Notes under the pieces: generated by a model
What the model was told of the DNA's origin: nothing
Database searches by the model: none
Seen by the model: only the letters and a program-made list of their open reading frames with translations
Part shown: one piece after another, positions 40,089-49,233 of the stretch
Layout: every line of letters begins with the position of its first letter
Position numbering within the stretch: position 1 is the stretch's first letter
Made by a program: the position numbers and the translations under genes
Assembly: GCA_037133755.1 (NCBI GenBank)
Contig: JBAXNN010000009.1
Location: 39,060 to 103,059 of the forward strand
Direction of reading: 5' to 3'
Origin: F1-60-MAGs149 sp037133755
GTDB taxonomy: Bacteria; Actinomycetota; Thermoleophilia; Gaiellales; F1-60-MAGs149
DNA length: 64,000 bases

Positions 40089-40526
40089 CTACTCGAGGTA
40101 CGTCAGTTTGAACTTCCCGATCTGCACCTCGTCGCCGTCACGGAGACGGGCGCGCTCGATGCGGCGGTGGTTCACATAGGTGCCGTTGAGGCTGGCGAGA
40201 TCGACGAGATACCGACCGTCGGCCTCCTCCTCGATCGCGGCATGGCGACGCGAGACCGTGACATCGTCAAGCAGGATCGAAGCCTCACCCGCGCGGCCGA
40301 TGGTCTCGCGCGGCTGCGTGAGAGCGATGTGCTCACCGGCGCGTCCACCCGTGCGGATGACGACGGCGGGAAGCTGATGTCCGGCAGAAACGGGAATGTC
40401 CTGGGTATCGCTGTCGCCCTGGTAGGTGGCCGTGTCGTCGGCCGCGTCAGCGTCGAGCAGCGTGCCGCACTTGGCGCAGTAGTGGGCCGTGGCCGCGTTT
40501 CGGTATCCGCATTCCTGACAGAACAT
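40089..40526 (-). CDS. Zinc-ribbon plus FHA-domain protein, GarA-like
   Basis: 145 residues. A C4 zinc ribbon (CQECG...CAKCG, residues 3-21) joins a Thr/Asp-rich linker (about 25-45) and an FHA phosphothreonine-binding domain (about 55-145) with ETIGRAGEASILLDD, VSRRHAAIE and LASLNGTYVN. In mycobacteria GarA regulates 2-oxoglutarate and glutamate metabolism and is switched by phosphorylation of N-terminal Thr. Here the ribbon replaces the usual N terminus, and TATYQ could serve as phosphosite (inference). TATGCT lies 8 bp before the ATG. Confidence 0.87.
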   Translation of the reverse strand: MFCQECGYRNAATAHYCAKCGTLLDADAADDTATYQGDSDTQDIPVSAGHQLPAVVIRTGGRAGEHIALTQPRETIGRAGEASILLDDVTVSRRHAAIEEEADGRYLVDLASLNGTYVNHRRIERARLRDGDEVQIGKFKLTYLE

Positions 40527-40534
40527 GTTGCGGC

Positions 40535-40540
40535 AGCATA
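40535..40540 (-). promoter_or_regulatory. -10 box (TATGCT) of garA-ftsR
   Basis: 8 bp before the ATG at 40526. Confidence 0.4.
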
Positions 40541-40589
40541 CACCGCTCAGACGAAAAGGGTGCAGCGGAGGTTGAGGGTTCCTCTGACG

Positions 40590-41138
40590 TCAGGCCCGCA
40601 GCCGTCGCAGCGTGCGCGCGTAGACGATGCCGCCGAGAACCAGCAAGACGACGCCGGTCCAGAGAACGACCTGCGTCGCAGTCGCGCCCGGCGGAGTGAC
40701 GATGGCAAGCAGCAGCCCGATCATCGTCACGAGCGTGCCGGCCTTCCCCACCACGTTGACCCGGATCCCGAGATGCCGTCCCTTGCCGAACAGGAGCGAG
40801 AACAGGAGGAGGACGTCCCGTGCCAGCACGATCAGGACCAGCAGCAAGGGGACACGTCCGTCCATCCACAGCAGGACAACAGCGACGTCGATGAGCAGTC
40901 GGTCGGCGATCGGATCGAGCACGCGGCCGTACCGGCTCTGGGCGTGCAGCCGTCGCGATAGTTCGCCGTCGAGGAAGTCGGTGACGGCAGCGAAGGCGAA
41001 GACGACAGCGGCAGCGGACGACTCGGCACCGTCAGCGCGGACCACGAGGACGGCAAACAACGGCACGGCCAGAAGGCGCAGGGTCGTGAGAACGTTCGGC
41101 ACCTGCCGCAGGACGCTGGGTGGTACGTGTTCCTCCAC
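40590..41138 (-). CDS. pgsA: CDP-alcohol phosphatidyltransferase, PgsA-like
   Basis: 182 residues, GTG start, about five transmembrane helices. The catalytic motif D-G-x2-[AS]-R-x8-G-x3-D-x3-D is present as DFLDGELSRRLHAQSRYGRVLDPIADR read in two halves around GELSRR. It probably makes phosphatidylglycerophosphate from CDP-diacylglycerol and glycerol-3-phosphate; other CDP-alcohol transferases are possible. The pgsA-garA-ftsR order parallels mycobacterial Rv1822-Rv1828. 63 bp separate it from garA. Confidence 0.85.
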   Translation of the reverse strand: MEEHVPPSVLRQVPNVLTTLRLLAVPLFAVLVVRADGAESSAAAVVFAFAAVTDFLDGELSRRLHAQSRYGRVLDPIADRLLIDVAVVLLWMDGRVPLLLVLIVLARDVLLLFSLLFGKGRHLGIRVNVVGKAGTLVTMIGLLLAIVTPPGATATQVVLWTGVVLLVLGGIVYARTLRRLRA

Positions 41139-41174
41139 GGGCGCAGTGTCTCACCTGTGCCCGACGCCGGTGGG

Positions 41175-44100
41175 CTAGGCGGTGCGTCGAACGGCGAGCG
41201 TACCGACGCAACCGTCGGCATCAAACGGCGCGCCGTCCACGGCGTTCTCCACGGTCAGCGCGGTGCAGAGCGTCTCGCGCTGAATCTCGTCACCGAACCG
41301 ATCAAGGACGCGCTGCAGGCGCGCATCGACCGAGACGCTGATCTCAATGCGATCCGCCACCTCGAAATCCGCATTCTTGCGTTGGCCCTGGATGAAGTGG
41401 ATCAGCTCGCGGGCCAGGCCCTCGTCCTCGAGCTCCTCGTCGAGTTCGGTATCCACGGCGACGGCGAGGCCACCCTCGTCGGCAACGGCGAAGCCCTCGC
41501 GGGGGCGCGTGCGCAGTTCGATCTCAGCGGCGGTGAGCGTGTGGCCGCCGACGATCACGTCGTCGCCACTCCGCTCGTACTCGCCAGCCTTGAGCAGTTG
41601 CTGCACGCGTGGGATGTCCTTCCCGAGCTTGGGGCCGAGCACCTTGAAGTTCGGAACGATCTCGATCTCGAGGAGCTCATCCACCGCGTCGGAGATGCGG
41701 ACGTTCTTGACGTTGAGCTCGAGTGCGATCTCTTCGCGCAGGCTCTCGACGGCGGCGCGGGCGTCTGCGTCGGGTGTCGCAACGACGGCCTCACGCAAGG
41801 GCTGGCGCAGCTTGCGATTGCCTTGGGCGCGTGCTCCGCGTCCAAGGGAGATGGCCGTTTGGGCGAGCGCGAATGCCCGCAAGGCCTCGGTGTCGGGTGT
41901 GCCGGCCCTCGGCCACCCGGCCAGGTGGACCGAGTCGGGGGCAGCTGCAGCGCGATCGCGGACGAGGTTCTGCCAGATGTCTTCCGCCATGAACGGCATG
42001 GCTGGGGCGATCAGGCGACACGTCTGCGCGACGACGTACCACAGCGTGCGGAAGGCGGCGTCCTTGTCCGTATCGCTCTCCGGGCGCCAGAATCGTGCGC
42101 GAGAACCACGGATGTACCAGGCCGAGAGATCGTCGACGAGCGTCTCCACCGCGCGGGCGTACGTCGGCGTCCAATACGCACCCAGGGCCTCATCACACGC
42201 CACGATCGTCTCGTCGACGCGCGCCACGATCCAACGGTCGAGTGCGGTCGCCGCCGGTGGGCGATCGTCGAGATCGGCGTACGTCGGCGTGAACCCGTCG
42301 ATGTCGGCGTAGCGGATCAGGAAGGCGTAACTGTTCCACAGCGTCAGCAGTCGACGACGCACCTCGTTGGCCGGTCCGTAGCCGAAGTTCATGTTCTGCG
42401 ACGGCGTCTGCAGTGCGTACATCCACCGCATCACATCGGCGCCCATCTCCTCGACGGCGTCGTCGAACCAGATGGCATTGCCCCACGACTTGTGCATCGC
42501 ACGGCCGGTCTCGTCGTGCAGCTTCTCGTAGCCGAGGACGTTCCTGTAGGGAGCCTTGCCGACGAGCACGACGCTCATGAAGAGCTGGGAATAGAACCAC
42601 AGGCGGATCTGCTCGCGCATCTCCGAGATCCAGTCGGCCGGAAACCATTTCTCCCAGTACTCGTGATCGGGCAGGTCGGCCTGCGTCAGCCCGTCGCCCG
42701 CGCCCGCTGCGTATCCACCCTCCTGGAAGGTGTCGCGACCCCAACCGAGCGTTGAGAACGGCACGATGCCGGCGTCGAGCCAGCAGTCACCGACCTCCGT
42801 GACGCGTGTCGCGATCTCGCCGCTGTCGGTCTTGACGCGAATGCCGTCAATCCACGGACGATGCAGCTCCTCGAGTCCGTCGAGCGGATCCACGGCGCGC
42901 TCACGAAGCTCCTCGATCGATCCGATGATCAGGAACTCGCCGCTCTCCGTCCGGTAGAACGGCAGCGGGAGGCCCCAGTAACGCTTGCGCGAGATGCACC
43001 AGTCGCCCATGTTGCGCAGCCAGTCCTCCATGCGCTTGCCGTACTGCTCGGGAACCCAGTTGACGGTGGCGGCGGCGTCGATCATCGCCTGCCGCACGGG
43101 CTCGGCGCGGATGAACCACTCCTCGACCACGCGGTGGATCAGGTCGGTGCCACAGCGCCAGCAGACGGGGAAGCGGTGCTCGATCGTGCCGGAGCGCACC
43201 AGCACCCCCTGCTGCTCGAGGTGCGCGCGTACCGGATCGGCAGCGTCGGCCGTCGTCAGGCCAGCCAGGAATCCGTAGTCCGGCAGGAAGCAACCGGCAT
43301 CGTCGACGGGTACGAGCACGTCGAGCCCCTCGACCTTGCCCAATTCGAAGTCCTCACCGCCGCAGCCAGGGGCGATGTGCACAACGCCAGTGCCCTCATC
43401 GCCGGCGACCATGTCCCACGCCACGACCCGATGTTCAACGGCGCCGCCGGGCTCGAGGTCGTCGAACGGTCCACGGTAACGGCGACCGACCAGCTCGGCG
43501 CCCTTGGCGGTGTGGGCGACGTCGGCACCCTCGCCAAAGAGCTCCTCGACGCGGGCGGTCATCACCCAATCGATGCCCTGCGAGGTACGCACGGCGGAGT
43601 ACTCGGCCTCGGGATCGACGGCAGCGGCGACGTTGGCCGGCAGCGTCCAGGGAGTCGTCGTCCAGACGACAACGGCCTCCTCCGGCGTGTCGAGAAACGG
43701 GAAGCGGACATGCAGCGTCGGATGCGTGCGATCGCGGTAGCTGTCGATCAGTTCGTGCTGCGACAGCGACGTACCGCAGCGCGGACACCACACCATCGGG
43801 CGGTTGCCGCGGTAGAGCATCTCGCGGTCGTGGCACTCCTTGAGAAAGCGCCAGATGTACTCGATGTTGGGGTCCGTCATCGTGTAGTACGAGCGGTCCC
43901 AATCCATCCACTGGCCGAGGCGCTTGGACTGCCGGGTCTGCACGGCGGAGTACTCGGCGACGCGATCACGGCAGGCGCGGGCGAACTTGTCCAGGCCGTA
44001 CTCCTCGATCTCCTGCTTCGAGTTCAGCCCCAGCGACTTCTCGACCTCTACCTCGACCCAGAGACCTTGGCAGTCGAAGCCGTTCTGGTAGCGCTGCTCG

Positions 44101-44336
44101 TGCCCGAGCATGGCCCGATGACGCTGGACGAGGTCCTTCAGCGAGCGACCCCACGCGTGATGCACGCCCATGGAGTTATTCGCCGTGATCGGACCGTCGG
44201 TGAACGAGAACGGCGTACCGCCGGCGTTCTGGGCTCGCAGCCGATTGAACGTGTCCTCGCGCTCCCACAACTCCAGCACGCGATGCTCGATCGCGATGTG
44301 GTCGGGCGTGGCGGGTACGGCGTCGTAGGTGCTCAA
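41175..44336 (-). CDS. ileS: Isoleucyl-tRNA synthetase, divergent signature form
   Basis: 1053 residues, TTG start, class I. The sequence follows eukaryote-like IleRS in length and its C-terminal DUF5915-type region (FKVLGPKLGKDIP, LRTRPREGFAV, LARELIHFIQGQRKNADFEV). The signatures are unusual: the HIGH region reads NSMGVHHAWGRSLKD (residues 54-68) and KMSKS is replaced by MHKSWGNAIWF. FDCQGLWVEVEVEK and the editing domain are recognisable. It charges tRNA-Ile; no other ileS lies here. TAGGAT at 44364-44369 would give a leader of about 20 nt. Confidence 0.87.
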   Translation of the reverse strand: MSTYDAVPATPDHIAIEHRVLELWEREDTFNRLRAQNAGGTPFSFTDGPITANNSMGVHHAWGRSLKDLVQRHRAMLGHEQRYQNGFDCQGLWVEVEVEKSLGLNSKQEIEEYGLDKFARACRDRVAEYSAVQTRQSKRLGQWMDWDRSYYTMTDPNIEYIWRFLKECHDREMLYRGNRPMVWCPRCGTSLSQHELIDSYRDRTHPTLHVRFPFLDTPEEAVVVWTTTPWTLPANVAAAVDPEAEYSAVRTSQGIDWVMTARVEELFGEGADVAHTAKGAELVGRRYRGPFDDLEPGGAVEHRVVAWDMVAGDEGTGVVHIAPGCGGEDFELGKVEGLDVLVPVDDAGCFLPDYGFLAGLTTADAADPVRAHLEQQGVLVRSGTIEHRFPVCWRCGTDLIHRVVEEWFIRAEPVRQAMIDAAATVNWVPEQYGKRMEDWLRNMGDWCISRKRYWGLPLPFYRTESGEFLIIGSIEELRERAVDPLDGLEELHRPWIDGIRVKTDSGEIATRVTEVGDCWLDAGIVPFSTLGWGRDTFQEGGYAAGAGDGLTQADLPDHEYWEKWFPADWISEMREQIRLWFYSQLFMSVVLVGKAPYRNVLGYEKLHDETGRAMHKSWGNAIWFDDAVEEMGADVMRWMYALQTPSQNMNFGYGPANEVRRRLLTLWNSYAFLIRYADIDGFTPTYADLDDRPPAATALDRWIVARVDETIVACDEALGAYWTPTYARAVETLVDDLSAWYIRGSRARFWRPESDTDKDAAFRTLWYVVAQTCRLIAPAMPFMAEDIWQNLVRDRAAAAPDSVHLAGWPRAGTPDTEALRAFALAQTAISLGRGARAQGNRKLRQPLREAVVATPDADARAAVESLREEIALELNVKNVRISDAVDELLEIEIVPNFKVLGPKLGKDIPRVQQLLKAGEYERSGDDVIVGGHTLTAAEIELRTRPREGFAVADEGGLAVAVDTELDEELEDEGLARELIHFIQGQRKNADFEVADRIEISVSVDARLQRVLDRFGDEIQRETLCTALTVENAVDGAPFDADGCVGTLAVRRTA

Positions 44337-44382
44337 AGGTTCGGCAGGGGTCGTCGGCGACGAATCCTACCGCGTAGGCCGA

Positions 44383-44577
44383 TCAGGCCTCCGCACCTCC
44401 GGGGCTGCGCCCGTAGCGTCGCGTCTGCTCATCGCACCACAGCTCGAAGGCGGCATGCCGCGCAAGGTAGCGCTCGATCGATGTGATGCCGCCCTCAACC
44501 CACATGTCCTCGTCCCACTGCTCGAGGCCGGTCAGGGAGGGCTCATCGCCCCAATCGTCTTCATGGTCGAACGTCAT
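44383..44577 (-). CDS. Small acidic protein of unknown function
   Basis: 64 residues, rich in Asp/Glu/Trp (HEDDWGDEPSLTGLEQWDED), with a helical second half (ITSIERYLARHAAFELW). No family recognised and no cofactor motif. It lies between ileS and the Nudix gene on the same strand, 36 bp after the Nudix stop, so it may be co-transcribed. Composition is uneven for a random ORF in GC-rich DNA, supporting a real gene, but evidence is modest. Confidence 0.5.
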   Translation of the reverse strand: MTFDHEDDWGDEPSLTGLEQWDEDMWVEGGITSIERYLARHAAFELWCDEQTRRYGRSPGGAEA

Positions 44578-44613
44578 GGCGCGAAGTTCGCGGGATAGCT
44601 CCCCACTCCTCCC

Positions 44614-45111
44614 CTACGCCGTGTGCAGCAGCTCGATGGCCTCGGCGGTGTTGCGGAAGGCAAGTTCCGCTACGGGTGGCAGGTCATCAAGGGCGAACCA
44701 GCGAAGCTCCGCGACATCGTCCGCAGCGACGGGCGTGCCCTCGACGATGCGAGCGGAGAACACGGCGTTGAGCGTGTGGTCGCCGTCGTCGCCGTAGGTG
44801 TCGATCAGGTGGGCCAGGAAGCCGATCAGTTCCACGGTACAGCCCGTCTCCTCCAACAGCTCGCGCACGGCGCAGGCCTCGGGGGTCTCGTCCGGGCCGC
44901 AGAAGCCTCCCGGGATGTCCCAGAGGCCGCGTCGCGGCTCGATCGCCCGGCGACCGAGCAACAGACGCCCCGCGTCATCGAGGACGAGGACAGCAGCGCA
45001 CGGCTTGGCGTCGTGGTAGTACGGCAGGCCGCAGGCGGTGCAGGTCTGAACGTTTCCGTCGAGCGGGCCGAGGGTCGAGCCGCAGTCTGAGCAGTGCTTG
45101 CGCAGGCGCAT
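44614..45111 (-). CDS. Nudix hydrolase with N-terminal zinc ribbon
   Basis: 165 residues. A C4 zinc ribbon (CSDCGS...CTACG, residues 7-27) precedes the Nudix domain with the complete box GGFCGPDETPEACAVRELLEE plus TG, near residues 70-92. The arrangement is like NudC-type or ribbon-Nudix proteins; NADH/NAD-capped RNA or ADP-ribose are possible substrates, but the NudC SQPWPFPxS motif is absent. It lies in a minus-strand cluster with a serine hydrolase. Confidence 0.85.
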   Translation of the reverse strand: MRLRKHCSDCGSTLGPLDGNVQTCTACGLPYYHDAKPCAAVLVLDDAGRLLLGRRAIEPRRGLWDIPGGFCGPDETPEACAVRELLEETGCTVELIGFLAHLIDTYGDDGDHTLNAVFSARIVEGTPVAADDVAELRWFALDDLPPVAELAFRNTAEAIELLHTA

Positions 45112-45129
45112 GGTGAAAGTCTGCCGCGC

Positions 45130-46155
45130 CTAGGCGACGAGTGCCGCGCAGACATCGGGCCACCCGCCAGGTTCGAGCATCCAACGAGAGTACGTGCCGC
45201 GGTTCGCGAGCACCACCGCTTGCACGTCGCGCTCGGGGTCGATGAAGGCCAAGGTGCCAGAGGCGCCGAAGTGCGTGGCGCTCCCCGCCGACAGCGCAGT
45301 CCCCGTCCAGTGCGGGGACTTCCCGTCGCGCAGTTCGAAGCCGACCGCCCAGTCGCAGACGGGCCATTCCATGAAGTCCCCCACGCCGCCCGGCAACGCA
45401 CCGCACTGATTCTGCAGCAACTCCTGACGCAGACCGTTGTCAAGCACGTCCGGTCCGCGCCCTGCGGCGCAGCGCAGGAATCGCAGGTAATCGATCGCGG
45501 TGCCGAAACCGCCGGATTGCGGCATGCCGAGGATGCGAAAGCGTTGGTCGTTGAAGAGTTGCTCGCCGTGCCCGAGCAGGCCGGGCTGGCGTACCTCGAT
45601 CACGTCGGGGTCATGGATCGCTGCCCCCAGCGTGGTGCGTGACATACCCAGCGGCTGGAGCAGCGCGGCTTCGACGTAATCGCGATAGGACATCTCCGAC
45701 GCGCGCTCCAGCGCGAGCGCCGCGAGGGCGTAGCCGGCGTTGGAATAGATCCGCGCAGAGCACGGGGCCGCTGCCGGTTGCAGAGCGGCGTACGCCGCGG
45801 CAACCGTTTCCCACGTGCCATCGGTGGCGAGCTGTGCTCGGCGTGCTTCGGGCGAGTCGGCGGGCAGGCCGGAGGCATGCGCCAGCAACTCGCGCATCGT
45901 GGCGTTCGACGTGGCTTCGGGCACGTAGGTCGGCAACGGCGCGTCGAGTTCAAGCACGCCTTCGTCGCAGGCCACCAGACAGGCCATGGCGATCAGCGGC
46001 TTGGTCAGTGATGCGAGCGCGAACCGCGAGGCGTCATCACAGGCGCCGAATGATGCCTGGACCGTCGCACCCTCTCGACAGTACGCAACCTGGATGGCCC
46101 CGACGTCGCCGCGTTCGACGAGATTGGCAGCGAGTTCGAGCGGGCGGGTGGCCAT
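45130..46155 (-). CDS. Serine hydrolase of the class C beta-lactamase / DD-peptidase family
   Basis: 341 residues. Nucleophile motif SLTK near residue 50, second motif YSNAGY near 140, third motif HFGASG near 295. No signal peptide, so a cytoplasmic esterase or amidase is more likely than a resistance enzyme. TAGCGT lies exactly 6 bp before the ATG. It is followed by the Nudix gene with an 18-bp gap. Confidence 0.85.
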   Translation of the reverse strand: MATRPLELAANLVERGDVGAIQVAYCREGATVQASFGACDDASRFALASLTKPLIAMACLVACDEGVLELDAPLPTYVPEATSNATMRELLAHASGLPADSPEARRAQLATDGTWETVAAAYAALQPAAAPCSARIYSNAGYALAALALERASEMSYRDYVEAALLQPLGMSRTTLGAAIHDPDVIEVRQPGLLGHGEQLFNDQRFRILGMPQSGGFGTAIDYLRFLRCAAGRGPDVLDNGLRQELLQNQCGALPGGVGDFMEWPVCDWAVGFELRDGKSPHWTGTALSAGSATHFGASGTLAFIDPERDVQAVVLANRGTYSRWMLEPGGWPDVCAALVA

Positions 46156-46161
46156 GCCGAG

Positions 46162-46167
46162 ACGCTA
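46162..46167 (-). promoter_or_regulatory. -10 box (TAGCGT) of the serine hydrolase gene
   Basis: Exactly 6 bp before the ATG at 46155. Confidence 0.5.
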
Positions 46168-46196
46168 TCAGCGCCGGGCATGACCGTCTGCCGTTG

Positions 46197-47870
46197 TCAG
46201 CCGACGCGGAAGTACAGCTTGCGGGCGGCGTTGTCGCCGTAGAGGCTGCGCGCCTGAATATCGAAATCGAACGTCGCGCCCGTCGTCAGGAGCGCCCACG
46301 TGGCCTCGCCGAAACAGGTCTTCGCGTTGACGGTGAATTGCAGCAGGTTCGCAGTTGGCGCCGCGGGGTTGGTCGCTGCGTCGAGCGCCGGGTCCTGCAC
46401 GCCGCTGGTACCCGTGTTCGTGAACGTCGTTCCGTTGGACATGGGGTTGGTGTACGTCACCAGCGCGCAGTTGCCGGGAGCGGTCCCGATCGATACGCCG
46501 CTGGAGGAGCGCGGGGCGTTCGGCGCATCTGCGGTGTACTGCAGGCCGCCGATGTCGATCCATCCGCTGGCACTGGCCTCGCCCGACACGGCAGGACGCT
46601 GCGGCCGCCACCACTTGAGCGTCACGATGCCATCGGACCCCACCGTGATCGGGGTCGCGGGGCTCATGCCGAGGTTGCCAGCGGCGCGACCGGTGACGGC
46701 GTCGTACGTGAGCACCTGCTCGGTCGCACTCGCGGTCGTCGTGTAGGAATAGACCGCCGGAGCCTTGTTGAAGACGAAGTTGAGGACGCCCGGATACGCG
46801 CTCCCACCGGCGTTCTCGATGAATGCGTTGCCCGCCCCGATGTCGTCGGTGGTCGTACCCGGCGTGATCTGGGCGTCGTTGGTGGTGCCGTTGCTGATCC
46901 CGAGCGCCGTGCCGGCGAAGGTGGCAGCGGCGCCATTGACGAGCGGATACGAGACTCCTGCGGTCGAGTGCGGGGCGCAGTACGTATTCCCCAGGCAGTC
47001 GAGCGTGCCGCTCGTCGCGCCCACGATCTGCGTCGCGAGCGTGAGCGTTGAGGGGAACGCTGCGTCGATCAACGGCTGGACGGCGGCAGTGGTGCCCGAG
47101 AGGTAGAGATTGACGTTGGTCTCGGAAGTCAACTTGAAGTTCGAGAACAGGCGAAACTCCGTGGCCGTTGGCGACGTACCACTGCCACCGGCGCCTGGCG
47201 TCGGCGAGACGCAGCCAGGTGTCACCGGGGCCGGCGGGGCCGGGCAGATCGCTTGGCGCGCGAACGCGCGGCGCGCCAGGATGCCGGTGCGTCCGGTGCG
47301 ATCGACGTTGTCGAGGATCAGGTTGCCGTTGTCATCGATGTCGAAGACATTCGGGACGCCATCGAGGTCGGTGTCATACCCGACGCCGTCGTAGCCCTTG
47401 AGCGCGCCTTTGCCGTCGCCAACCTTCACGCGACCGAATTTGCCCGCGCCGATCGGGCGGCCGCCCTTCGCGGCGACCGTGTAGGCACTCGTCGTATACG
47501 TGCGGGACGACGCAACGGACGTCGTGACGCCGTAGTCGTTCTTCTGCTTGATGGTTCCCAGCGAGAGGTTGGCCGTGCCCTTGATCGTCTCGTAGACCTT
47601 CGCCTTGGCACCGCCGAGCACGATCGGGCCAAGGTACGTGCCGTCGTCGGCGACGATCTGGACCGTCGCGCCGGCCAGCTTGACGCCCGTGACCTTGAAC
47701 GCACCGCCCTTTGCGGTGATCGGGGTCTTCTTGCCCTTCCCACTTGCCTGCACGACGACGATGGTGGTGCCCTTGCCGCCCGACAGGGTGCCGGACAGCG
47801 TGGCGGCAGAGGCGCTCGCGGCCGAGGCGAGGAACGCGGCGATGGTGAGGGAGACGGCGAAGCGCTTCAT
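46197..47870 (-). CDS. Secreted protein with thrombospondin type 3-like calcium motif
   Basis: 557 residues, unknown function. A signal peptide (1-22, ASASA) precedes a carboxypeptidase-regulatory-like beta domain (LSGGKGTTIVVVQASGKGKK...VKLAGATVQIVADDG). An Asp-rich DTDLDGVPNVFDIDDNGN follows at about 175-192, typical of Ca-binding TSP3/dockerin-like loops, then a long Thr/Ser/Gly-rich beta region with few Cys (probable disulfides). Probably a surface adhesin or matrix protein. TACCAT lies exactly 6 bp before the ATG. Confidence 0.78.
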   Translation of the reverse strand: MKRFAVSLTIAAFLASAASASAATLSGTLSGGKGTTIVVVQASGKGKKTPITAKGGAFKVTGVKLAGATVQIVADDGTYLGPIVLGGAKAKVYETIKGTANLSLGTIKQKNDYGVTTSVASSRTYTTSAYTVAAKGGRPIGAGKFGRVKVGDGKGALKGYDGVGYDTDLDGVPNVFDIDDNGNLILDNVDRTGRTGILARRAFARQAICPAPPAPVTPGCVSPTPGAGGSGTSPTATEFRLFSNFKLTSETNVNLYLSGTTAAVQPLIDAAFPSTLTLATQIVGATSGTLDCLGNTYCAPHSTAGVSYPLVNGAAATFAGTALGISNGTTNDAQITPGTTTDDIGAGNAFIENAGGSAYPGVLNFVFNKAPAVYSYTTTASATEQVLTYDAVTGRAAGNLGMSPATPITVGSDGIVTLKWWRPQRPAVSGEASASGWIDIGGLQYTADAPNAPRSSSGVSIGTAPGNCALVTYTNPMSNGTTFTNTGTSGVQDPALDAATNPAAPTANLLQFTVNAKTCFGEATWALLTTGATFDFDIQARSLYGDNAARKLYFRVG

Positions 47871-47876
47871 GCGCCG

Positions 47877-47882
47877 ATGGTA
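47877..47882 (-). promoter_or_regulatory. -10 box (TACCAT) of the secreted-protein gene
   Basis: Exactly 6 bp before the ATG at 47870. Confidence 0.5.
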
Positions 47883-47981
47883 CACCTGCGCCAGGCGCAG
47901 TTCAGCCAACGCAATCGCGGCGGCGAAGTGTGATAGCGGACGCTGCGTTACGCTGTTCGCATACGACTTGGAGGTAGTTCC

Positions 47982-49163
47982 GTGGCCACGACCAGCGACA
48001 AGGCGATTGACCCGCACGACTTCGTTGGCGTCGACGCGCTTCTCAGTGATGACGAGAAGGCGATCCGCGACGCCGTGCGTGAGGTAGTGCGAGAGCGCAT
48101 CCTCCCCGAGGTTGGCGACTGGTTCGACAAGGGCATTCTGCCGCGCGAGGTGTTCACCGAACTCGGTCAGCTGGGCTTCATGGGTGCGCACCTCGAGGGG
48201 TACGGCTGCTCCGGCGTCAACGCCGTGTCCTATGGCCTGATCAATCACGAGTTAGAGTACGGCGATTCGGGTCTGCGCAGCGCGGTGTCCGTGCAGGGTT
48301 CCCTCGCCATGTACGCCATCTACCGCTGGGGCTCCGAGGAGCAGAAGCAGCGCTGGCTGCCGGCCATGGCGACCGGCGAGCTGATTGGCTGCTTCGGGCT
48401 GACTGAGGCCGACGCCGGCTCCGACCCGGGCTCCATGCGCACCTTTGCGCGCCGCGATGGCGACGACTGGGTGATCAACGGCTCCAAGATGTGGATCACG
48501 AACGGCTCGATTGCCGACGTCGCGATCGTCTGGGCGGCCACCGACGAGGGCATCCGCGGCTTCCTCGTGGAGAAGGACATGCCGGGCTTCAGCGCACCTC
48601 CGATCCATAAGAAGATGTCGCTGCGCGCGTCGGTTACCTCTGAGCTCGTGTTCCAGGATGTGCGCGTCCCCGACGAGAACCGCCTGCCCGAGGCGACGAG
48701 CCTCCGCGGCCCGCTGTCGTGCCTCAATGAGGCTCGTTACGGCATCGTCTGGGGCGTCGTCGGAGCGGCACGTGCCTGTTACGACGAGGCGCTGTCGTAC
48801 GCGACCGAGCGCATCGTCTTCGAGAAGCCGCTCACGTCGTACCAGCTGACGCAGCAGAAGCTCGCCGAGATGGTCCTTGAGATCAACCGCGGCATGCTGA
48901 TGGCCCTGCACCTCGGCCGCATGAAGGATGAGGGTCTCCTCCGCCCCGAGCATGTCTCGCTGGGCAAGATGGGCAACGCCCGCGGCGCGCTCGAGATCGC
49001 CCGCTCCGCCCGTTCGATTCTCGGCGGCAACGGCATCACGCTCGAGTACCCCGTGATCCGCCACATGAACAACCTCGAGAGCGTCTTCACGTACGAGGGC
49101 ACGCACGAGGTCCACACGCTGGTCGTCGGCGGTGCCGTCACCGGCATCCAGGCCTTCCGCTGA
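47982..49163 (+). CDS. gcdH: Acyl-CoA dehydrogenase, glutaryl-CoA dehydrogenase-like
   Basis: 393 residues. FAD/substrate motifs GCFGLTEADAGSDPGSM and WITNGSIADVAIVWA, the flavin loop ILGGNGI, and the catalytic base Glu372 in TYEGTHEVHTLVVGGAVTG. The last block is characteristic of GCDH, which oxidises and decarboxylates glutaryl-CoA to crotonyl-CoA. Start GTG 47982 has a strong GGAGG site 7 bp upstream, one of the few classical Shine-Dalgarno starts here. A TACGCT at about 47950 may be its -10 box. Monocistronic, ending in a hairpin. Confidence 0.9.
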   Translation: MATTSDKAIDPHDFVGVDALLSDDEKAIRDAVREVVRERILPEVGDWFDKGILPREVFTELGQLGFMGAHLEGYGCSGVNAVSYGLINHELEYGDSGLRSAVSVQGSLAMYAIYRWGSEEQKQRWLPAMATGELIGCFGLTEADAGSDPGSMRTFARRDGDDWVINGSKMWITNGSIADVAIVWAATDEGIRGFLVEKDMPGFSAPPIHKKMSLRASVTSELVFQDVRVPDENRLPEATSLRGPLSCLNEARYGIVWGVVGAARACYDEALSYATERIVFEKPLTSYQLTQQKLAEMVLEINRGMLMALHLGRMKDEGLLRPEHVSLGKMGNARGALEIARSARSILGGNGITLEYPVIRHMNNLESVFTYEGTHEVHTLVVGGAVTGIQAFR

Positions 49164-49173
49164 GTTCCGTCGC

Positions 49174-49209
49174 TCCGCTGCACCGGCGATCGAGAGCTGG
49201 TGCAGCGGA
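49174..49209 (+). terminator. Hairpin after gcdH
   Basis: An 11-bp perfect stem (TCCGCTGCACC/GGTGCAGCGGA) with a 14-nt loop, starting 11 bp after the gcdH stop. No T-run, so termination strength is uncertain. Confidence 0.5.
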
Positions 49210-49220
49210 AGCGCGTTGAG

Positions 49221-49226
49221 TACCCT
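49221..49226 (+). promoter_or_regulatory. -10 box (TACCCT) of the 49234 gene
   Basis: 7 bp before the ATG at 49234. Confidence 0.5.
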
Positions 49227-49233
49227 TGTGGGC

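Noticed and set aside
46197..48248. Longer N terminus for the secreted protein, to 48248
   Set aside because: The added part is antisense to gcdH; the ATG at 47870 has a signal peptide and a correctly spaced -10 box.
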